Shown: in pieces, positions 13,309 through 21,400 of the stretch | Layout of the letters: the number at the start of each line of letters is the position of its first letter | How positions within the stretch are numbered: position 1 is the first letter of the stretch | From: Halicephalobus mephisto | Taxonomy: Eukaryota; Nematoda; Chromadorea; Rhabditida; Panagrolaimidae | Assembly (NCBI GenBank): GCA_009193035.1 | Contig: SWDT01000168.1 | Coordinates: forward strand, 62,001 to 126,000 | Length of the DNA: 64,000 nucleotides | Reading direction: 5' to 3' | Program-made: the position numbers and the translations under genes | The notes under the pieces: model-generated | What the model saw: the letters and a program-made list of their open reading frames with translations, nothing else | Database searches by the model: none | What the model was told of the DNA's origin: nothing

Positions 13309-13659
13309 ATGGCTCAACGATCGGAAGATGAACTTGGAACGAAAATTGATCGCTGTTTTGCTGATTCTTTGTTGAAAATTGCTGGTGGAGTGGCGATTGG
13401 TGTGGTTGCTTCTGTAGCTTTGTTTAAAGGAAAAACTTTTCCTGTTTGGTTAGGAACTGGAATTGGTAAATTTTGGTTTTTTATATATGAATTAGTGTTT
13501 GGATTTTTAGGAATTGGTCAAGGATGGAGTAATTGTCGACATGATTTGCAACAACCGTTCCTTTTGCATGGACAAAAGGTTAAATCTGGGACTGATTCTT
13601 CAGGAAAACCTGTTTACACGATTTGTGTGACTGATCCGGCTCAGAAAGCTACTCAGTGA
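13309..13659 (+). CDS. MIC10: MICOS complex subunit MIC10
   Basis: Exons 13309-13465 and 13511-13659 join to 101 aa. MIC10 is a small inner-membrane hairpin protein that bends cristae junctions. Visible features: the N-terminal SEDELGTKIDRCFADSLLK block, two hydrophobic segments each with Gly motifs (GGVAIGVVASVALF, then WLGTGIGIGQGW), and the YSNC-like SNCRHDL block seen in MIC10 of other animals. The C-terminus is some 20 residues longer than the human protein. The 45-bp intron has no in-frame stop, so reading through it would add 15 residues inside the second membrane segment; the Gly-rich motif is only restored by splicing. A TTTTTAG acceptor lies just 5' of the ATG, suggesting trans-splicing or a 5'UTR intron. 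Confidence 0.88.
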   Translation: MAQRSEDELGTKIDRCFADSLLKIAGGVAIGVVASVALFKGKTFPVWLGTGIGKFWFFIYELVFGFLGIGQGWSNCRHDLQQPFLLHGQKVKSGTDSSGKPVYTICVTDPAQKATQ

Positions 13660-13836
13660 AGGAGCATTGATGATAGGTGGCTGTTTTGCTCGTCAGAATA
13701 GAATTTTCTGTGTAAGTAATGCATAGATGAAGGTTGTATTTCTACAGTATGATAGTAGAACTTTTTTAAAAACAGAAATCTATTTATTTCAGTGATTACA
13801 TGGGTTACTGTAGAGGTTAATTGTTAACCAAGATTT

Positions 13837-15647
13837 TTAAGGATGACTGAATTCCAGTCCGGTGAGCTCTAAATCTCCGTCGACTTTGATGCCGGCGTAG
13901 TCGAAACCTGGATTCTGGGTACGATGGGCAAAAGTTCCGTAACGTTGGTTGTTGATGAGGATTTGGATCGAGTATGGCTCGTTGACGATGATTAAATCGA
14001 ATGCGATGTCTTTTTTGAAGGGGAATGAACCTTCGCGTTCTTCGTTGCCCCAGGTTCCACCAATGCAGGAATTGCGGACTATGGCGTTTTCGTTAAATCG
14101 GGGATTGAAATGGAAAAGGATATCTCCGTTTTGACCGATGAAGTTTACTTCGAATCGTTTTCCTGTAGGCATTCCGTAGAGGAGAATTCGGTCTCCGGCA
14201 TTCAGATGCCCCAGGGGAAATTGGGTTTCGAAGGGGAGTTTGAAGTAACGACCACCCCAGTGGACTCCGGATAGGGTTATGTCTCCGTTGATCTGGAAAA
14301 TTGAATGAAATAAAATAGGATTAAAGAAATTTTACATTTAGAAAATCAATGGATTCTAAGGGGATACGGTATTTGAATTCATGAAGTTCTTTTTGATTTG
14401 CGAGAATTTCGAATTTGTCATCTAAAGCACGAATTCGAAGATCGAAATCTTGGCCTTTCTGGAAGACGATGGATTCTCGTTCTTCTTTTCCCCATTGACC
14501 TTCGTGGAGAGAATTGAAGACAAATTTTCCTTCATTATAACGGACATCAATGTGAAGAGCGACGGAACCTCTGTTGGGATCGATTACAGGAGTCCCAGAA
14601 AGAAGATTAATTTGAAATTTTTCAGCATTATCGTTGATTTTTCCTTGAACGAACAAAGTTTGGCCAGGTTGTAAATGTTGGGTCAGTTTGGACGTGAAAG
14701 GAACAGGAATCGCAGGACCTTGAAATTGGGCCTGAAAACGGAAAATTTAAGATCTATAAAAAATAAAAGTTTTTATTGTGAGTCATTTTCAAAAAAAAAT
14801 ATAAAAAATGATGAAATTTTTGACTCATATTTGAAGCTAAAAAATAAGATTTCAATAAAATGGATAATGTCTAAGTAAATACGGGGATTGTCGAAATCAG
14901 TCATTATTTTTTACTAGAGCTCTTTTTAGGATAGTGACTGAAAACTTGATTTCAGTTAAAATCGGACATTATCCATGTTTTTATTAGAGTTGGTTTTGGA
15001 TAGTGACTTTTACAGCTCCAACAAGACACTTGGATAGTGTTCACTTTCGATTCAAATTTGATTTTTCCAGTCACTATCCAAATGTTTATTGAAGCTGTCG
15101 AAGTTACTAGAATATTCCTCGAATAAAATCAGTAGATAGTGTTCATTTTTGATTAAGATTTGATTTTTCCAGTCACTATCCAAAAATCAGCTCCAATGAA
15201 AAATTGGATAGTGTTCATTTCTAATTAAAATTTCATCTTCTCAGTCACTATCCAAAAATCAGCTCCAATGAAAAATTGGATAGTGTTCATTTTTAAACTA
15301 GATTTCATCTTCTCAGTCACTATCCAAAAATCAGCTCCAATGAAAAATTAGATAGTGTCCGTTTTTAAACAAGATTTCATCTTCTCAGTCACTATCCAAA
15401 TGTTCATTGGACCTGTTAAAGTCACTATTCAAAAACGAAAAACTAATAGTGCTTGAAAAGTTGCGATTAGACATTATCCATTTCTCTCATTGGAGTTGTT
15501 TTTGGATAGTAACTTTGAGTTTCAATAAGAATCAAAGATAACAATTAAATAAACTTTTATTTTTATAAGTTTTGTTTACCAAAGCGCATTTTCAAAGATC
15601 AAAAGAAACTTAAGATTTCAATCAAACAAAATTGAAAATCTTACCAT
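13837..15647 (-). CDS. Tandem-repeat galectin (two carbohydrate-recognition domains)
   Basis: Minus-strand exons 15645-15647, 14336-14731 and 13837-14292 give 284 aa. Exon 1 carries only the ATG codon, directly followed by GTAAGA; intron 2 is 43 bp. The protein binds beta-galactosides and has no signal peptide, as usual for galectins. N-terminal domain (about 2-140): HIDVRYNEGKFVFN and GQWGKEERES; the canonical H-NPR triad is HIDVR here, as in some nematode galectins. C-terminal domain (about 150-284): FHFNPRFNENAIVRNS and GGTWGNEEREG, a complete H-N-R / V-N / W-E-R set. The C-terminal site therefore looks like the stronger sugar binder. The 913-bp first intron is filled by a palindromic satellite. 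Confidence 0.93.
14880..15535. repeat. 72-bp palindromic satellite (GGATAGTGA/TCACTATCC) in galectin intron 1
   Basis: Successive CAGTCACTATCC boxes start at 15173, 15245, 15317 and 15389, an exact 72-bp period. Each alternates with the inverse TTGGATAGTG box, so every unit can fold into a hairpin. Flanking copies (14930-15170 and 15400-15510) are more diverged. The same family occurs at 56995-57690 and 63390-64000. Confidence 0.9.
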
Positions 15648-16063
15648 TTTCAAAATTTCGAATTTACGTCGATCCTAAAATTTGAAAATTAATTTTATTT
15701 AAAATTGTAACTTTAATAGAAAAATAAAAAAAATAAAAAAAATAAAAAATAAAAATAAAAATTGGACAGGAACGTCGGTTTTGTTCGGAGGAAAACCGGG
15801 AAATGGGACGTGATTCAAAAAACGAAAATAAAAATAAAAAAAATTCAAAACAGATGGTGAACAAACAGCGAATCGGACAGTCCTTTGCGCGAGAAAAACC
15901 AAAGAAACTTTTTTTTGTTTACAATTTGTCAAGTTTTGAGCAGAGTTTGGGACCGATAAAGTAAGGTGGAGCTTGATCACATAAAATGAATCATATTAGA
16001 ATTGCGAAATAAGATTACGATTAATCAATCTGTGTCTAGTTTTATGAAACAGTCGACATTAAA

Positions 16064-16500
16064 GTCAAATTTTTGAACAACAAATGAGTAGGTTAGACTG
16101 CACGAATGTTGCACGCAAACTGCGAATTTTACTTTTACTTTGATATCGAGTAAATCATTTGAATGTTGTAAGTAAACTGGATTTTTATCTAATTTCGAAA
16201 TTTTTATAAATATAAAGAGATCAATGTTAATCTGCACGAATGTTGCAAGCAAACTGCGAATTTTACTTTTACTTTGATGTCGAATGAATCACTTGAATGT
16301 TGTAAGAGAACTGGATTTTTATTTAATTTCGAAATTTTTATAAATATAAAGAGATCAATGTTAATCTGCCGGAATGTTGCACGCAAACTGCGAATTTCAC
16401 TTTTATTTCGACTGATGTGTCTAAATGTTGCAGGCAAACTGCGGATTTTCATTTAATTTTGATGTTGATCAATCTGTCTAAATATCGTGAGTAAACTGCG
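16064..16500. repeat. 134-bp tandem repeat, about three copies
   Basis: The block CACGAATGTTGCAAGCAAACTG begins at 16101 and 16235, and its variant at 16369, an exact 134-bp spacing. A truncated, diverged copy follows to about 16500. Non-coding; shadows on both strands are open only because of the repeat. Confidence 0.85.
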
Positions 16501-16736
16501 GATTTTGATGTCGACTGTTTTATAGACTTTAGTATTGATGAAACTATTTGAATTTTTTCAATAATGACTAATACTATTGCATACATTTCATTTTTGCTGA
16601 ATTTCAACATACATGTTGAAATGTATAGAAAAAGTAGAAAATCAAATTTAATAATTAGTATTTGTATTAGGATAAAAAGTGAAATTATTTTAATAATGAT
16701 CTTTATTAAAACGATAAGACATAGATAAAAATTATT

Positions 16737-17075
16737 AGGGAGCTTGTCTAAAATATGTAAGGCTTACAGGGGGAAGGAGGGTCCCAGAAAAGCACCATGT
16801 AAACCTTATATATTTTAAATAAGTTTCCTTATAAGTTATTTTAACTTTTTTTAAATTTAGGGAGCTTGTCTAAGATATGTAAGCCTTACAGGGGGAGGGG
16901 GTCCCAGAAAAGCACCATGTAAGTCTTATATATTTTAAATAAGTTTCCTTATAAGTTATTTTAACTTTTTTTTAATTTAGGGAGCTTGTCTAAAATATGT
17001 AAGCCTTACAGGGGGAAGGAGGGTCCCAGAAAAGCACCATGTAAACCTTACATATTTTAGGCAAGCTTCCTTATA
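16737..17075. repeat. Three tandem MITE-like hairpin units (about 120 bp)
   Basis: Units begin at 16737, 16859 and 16979. Each starts GGGAGCTTGTCTAAAATATG and ends with its inverse, best preserved in the last unit (CATATTTTAGGCAAGCTTCC). Between the arms is a GC-richer core with GGGTCCCAGAAAAGCACCATG. Terminal inverted arms of about 30 bp suggest a non-autonomous DNA element amplified in tandem; no transposase is present. Confidence 0.8.
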
Positions 17076-17150
17076 TAAAATTTCACACAATCACAACTGA
17101 GTCTCATTAATGCCCTGCAGTATTCCACAGTCCCTGATATTCTGGTTATT

Positions 17151-17197
17151 TCTTCAAGTCCGCAGTGGGGAAGTCGAGCTTTACATCCGCTTGCACG
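17151..17197 (+). pseudogene. Relic of the Hsp70-like module C-terminus
   Basis: This 47-bp stretch aligns with the ends of both modules of the Hsp70-like gene downstream (21822-21855 and 23880-23925). It translates as LQVRSGEVELYIRL, against LQVLSGEVKPYIRL in module 2. Sequence further upstream does not match. It points to an older, decayed copy 1.3 kb upstream of the present gene. Confidence 0.55.
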
Positions 17198-17199
17198 AA

Positions 17200-18486
17200 A
17201 ATAAAAACAATAGCTACAGTATTCAATAAAGGTTTATTTTTTACTTTTATTCTCAATGTCAATTGCTATTGTATTGCTGAATATATTTATAGATTTTTAA
17301 GCATAAATAATAAATTTTTTTATCATTGAAAGGATACTTATAAAATAAATTTATCGTGGAAGAATCTAATTCGGAAACTTCGAGATCGATGTTTTTTTTG
17401 CTTTATATCGTTACTAGAAACACGGTTGTCGTAAGATAAACTTATTTTTGAAAAATCGAATTTTGAAGATTTATGAACTAGTTTTTTTTCATATTTTACA
17501 TCACTGCTAAACTTATTTATTGTTAGACGAATATGTTGCGGAAGATTACTCTAATCAGACTACGTTATGTTCTTGTTTTAATTTTTGTATATCTGGAATC
17601 GAATAATTCGTAATATTTTATCTCAACATTTCGTCTCGATATAATATATAAAAAAATATTTAAAAATTATATTAGAATTTATCTGATCCACGACAACTGA
17701 AATATCGTTTCTTTTCAGAATCAAAATCTCCTGAAATTAAAAAATAAATCAAAACTACTAGAAACATTGATTTTTTAAAATAATTCTTGTTTTTACATCA
17801 CAATAATCGGTCGAAATTTAAATATGAAGATAAATTCTATTTATTCCTATATCGCACATTCAAAGTTCACAAATAATACTAAAGTTAAACTCCTTGTACC
17901 TTTGATCCAACTCATCCGTCGGTGCGTGCGTGGGTGCGAGTCTTCTGTTCCTAGGACCTTGGGATTCTTCTTATCATCTAGCTTGTTTTTGGTCAACCGG
18001 GCCTCTAATGAGAGATATCCAGAGGGCTTCGTTTCTTTAGCCTACAAGTAGCTTGCGGGCTAGGCTTCTATAGCTTACAAGTAGCTTGCGGACTAGGCTT
18101 CTAGCTGCCGGTCTTCGGTCGGGAATCGAGGTTATGAAGATAAATATCTTTTAAAATTTCATTTAAAAAGTTTTTCTATTCTCGAATTATATTCCACTTT
18201 TATTTAGTATGATTTAAGATTGTTGTTATTTATTTTATTTAAATTTTGGTAATTTCATCAAGTGATATTCAATTTTATAAATCATAGTTAAGAAATAATG
18301 CTTATGTTGTAGTCTCTAAATGTTATTTAGAGTAATGTCTGATGGACAAGAATAAAACGAGGGGAATGATAAGGAGAATGAAGCATGTTGAGGCATGCAT
18401 TAGAATGTTTAGCATTTAATCGATAAACAGGTTTCATTGATGTTTACTAGAAAAAGTCGTTAATTTTTGTCTTTCACTTCAACAAA
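17200..18486. other. Gene-free upstream region of the Hsp70-like gene
   Basis: AT-rich, apart from a GC-richer block at 17890-18135 that contains a direct duplication (CTACAAGTAGCTTGCGGGCT and its copy, near 18040 and 18080). TTCTCGAA at about 18178 is a two-unit heat-shock-element core. I see no further gene; a 75-codon ORF at 17824 has no recognisable features. Confidence 0.4.
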
Positions 18487-21400
18487 ATGTCTTTTGTTTG
18501 TGCTATTACTAGACATTCTACTCCCTATAGCATCGACATTCATAATATTAAAACAAAAAAGGGGTTCGGTTATTGGTATTCCAAAAACAGCTTTATTTAT
18601 GAAATTATTGATGAACTGATTACAACGTATAATAATGATATTGGAATTATCGTCGTTGCAAATGATCCTGAATCAGAACCAGGTGAATTGGAAGAATTCA
18701 AAGACGATTTTAAGAAATATGGTAATCTAGTTTATCTCGCTACAAAAGAAGAATTAAATTTTAACTATTGTTTGAGAGAAAATATTAAGTACTCTGTTGG
18801 GGAGTTAATAATTTTCTTTGAAAATAGGCTTGGTATATTTTTAGACAAACTTAATATTACCGTATATCAATGCACAACTGCTGTTGAAGGAAGGATGATA
18901 TGGACAGATTTGGAGAAGAAAGTATATCAACAACCTGAATTTGTTGATTTCGAATATGCTGAAAAAATGTTCTGTTTCAAAATGAACCAAGTTCATGTTG
19001 TGTTTAACACGTTGACGACAAAGCGAATTTTTGCGTGTCCGCCGCCTGGGACCACGCGTGTTTTTTCTGCCTGGAAAATGTCTGACAGCGTTGTCGGACA
19101 TTGTCCCAGAAAAAAGTTTTTCTTACCTAATTTTAAAAATATAGTTTTAAAAAATTATTAATTAGTAATTTCGAAATACCAATGATCCAGAATATTCTGA
19201 AAAATTCTCGTTGGTATTCAAGTAAAGTATGGAAACTTCTGGAAGGTGATAGGCGCCTATAGGATTTTCGAGATCTTTCCAGGCTCCAGAGCTTGAAAAC
19301 TATAAATACTCTGAGTTGATCAGGAGCTGCAATCAATCTTCAACCTAATAATGCATGTCTCCGACGACGACTTCGTCGAGCTGAATACCAGTTTCGATAA
19401 TTTGTTGATAGAAAGCGATGAAGACGGACCCTTGCCTGAAGATGAAGCCGCTACACAAGCATTGGTTTTACCAGTGGAATTTGATTCATCCGAGGACGAG
19501 GACGCTGAGAGTGAGGATGATGAAGAAGAATCCTGGAGTGAAGATGCTGTTATCGACCGTTTCGTCTGAAATGGAAGGACAAGAGGGATATCTTCATGCT
19601 CTCGACAAAACACGATGGATCCTGGAATAGCGAAAAGAAGCCGTTGGTTGTGGAAGATTATAATAAGATGAAAGGGTTTGTCGACCTCAGTGACCAAATG
19701 GCGGCGTATACACCTTTCGTCAGGAAGACGGCCAAGTGGTATATGAGACTTTTCTTCCATCTGGTGACACAGACTGCTCTTGTCAATGCTTGGATACTCT
19801 ACACTCAAAGGAATAGTATGCAGTTCAACGACTTCAAGATTGACATCGCTAAGAAGTTGATGGACTTGGAGGAAAACAGTTCACCTAGTCAGGCGAAAGA
19901 AAGAAAGCTGATTGAAAGATCAGACCTCAAGGGCAACCAACGAAGATACTGCCGAAGCTGTTATCGTAAGTTGACTGATCAATATGGCCGCACACACGCC
20001 AAGACCTATGCCAGGAAATCTAGAACTCAGTGCAGTGTCTGCCAGTGCTTCATCTGTTTGGAATGCTTCCAGACTAGGCATAAATCTTGTTCTAGTCCTT
20101 AGTTTTTTGTTATTGAGTTGTATTTTTTTAGGTGTAAATAAAATAGCTGTGAAATACGATCTCGCGGGACCATGCCAGCTACAGATATTAGTCACCCTAC
20201 TGGTTAATATAATACCATTTAATTTTCATTAAGTGCGCAAAAATCATTTATCTAGGGTTGTCCGACAACATTGTCGGACATTGTCGTCAACGTGTTAATG
20301 ATGGTCAGGATGAGGTTAGTCGATTATATGGCTCTCAATTAGACAAATACAATTTCAAAAGTATCAACTTTATTGACAAAATAGATTCAAAGATATCAAC
20401 TTTCGCCAGGCATTTAGTTTCTAACCCAGAGATTCCTATCTTAGTTAAAATTAAATCATCTTATAAAAACACTCCTAAAAATTATATTATTGAAGATTGT
20501 AATTTCATCCACATCCCGAAACAGGTTCAAGAATATGAAGCAAGAACAGACATCATGGGAATCGATCTCGGATCAACTAGATCTGTTTTGGCTGTTTCTA
20601 GAAACAGAGAAATCCATGTTATTCTATTTGACAATTCTTCTCCTGGAGACCTCTGGACAGAATCTGTAGTCTCCTTTGATGAAGAGAAACCGATTATTGG
20701 AAGAGCAGCGGTCAGAAGACTCAGAACCCAGCCTGATCATGTTATTTTCGATCACAAACTTCTGTGTAATGAAAACCATCGAGAAAATATCTCAAAACAC
20801 TCAGTATTGCCTTTCAACTTTAGTTTCAAACAACAGGGACCATATTTGGAATCAATGACCTGTCAAGGCTTAAAAGAATTTTCTCTTGCTGAGATCAATT
20901 CAATCTTTCTAGAACAAATGACAAAAGTAGCAAGTGAATATCAGGATGTATTCAACAATGAAGACTCGTTAAAGAAAGTGGTCATTACGGTTCCAAGATA
21001 TTATGCATATCAAAATGAAAAAGATAACCCAAATTGCATGATCTTCAGTGCTATTGAAGCAGCGAAGTTGGCTAATATAGAAGTGATAGACATCATTGAA
21101 GAGACCCACGCTGATCTTCTCTACTATTTGTCTAATAAAAGGTATTCTGAAATGATCGAACCAGGAAAGAAGATTGCTATTTTCGACATTGGAGAAAGCA
21201 CTTGTATTTGCAGAATCTATGAAGTTTCAGAACATGAAGGAAAAGTATATGCAACCTGTATTAAAGAAAAAGATACGCCTTTCGACGTGCAATGTTGTGG
21301 AAGAGATATCGATAATATAATTATTAAAAAACTAGAGAAAGCAATTCCAGAAGACTTGAAAAATAATGTGAAACTAACAATATTGGAAGCCGCAAAACGA

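Larger units (their letters stand above)
19008..20294 (+). mobile_element. piggyBac-family element, internally deleted (non-autonomous)
   Basis: The element is 1287 bp, flanked by TTAA on both sides (19004-19007 and 20295-20298), the diagnostic piggyBac target duplication. Terminal inverted repeats are perfect for 14 bp: CACGTTGACGACAA at the left and TTGTCGTCAACGTG at the right. Sub-terminal copies of TGTCNGACANNGTTGTCGGACA lie at about 19078-19103 and 20257-20283. Inside is a broken transposase gene with its own promoter. It interrupts codon 174 of the Hsp70-like gene; removing the element plus one TTAA restores the reading frame exactly. Confidence 0.95.

Noticed and set aside
15699..15980. 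93-codon minus-strand ORF upstream of the galectin ATG
   Set aside because: It is rich in FYFYF from A/T runs, lies in the 5' region of the galectin gene, and no splice join places it in frame with the galectin.
18841..19101. 86-codon antisense ORF across the piggyBac left junction
   Set aside because: It is a shadow of the Hsp70-like gene and of the transposon end, with no independent support.
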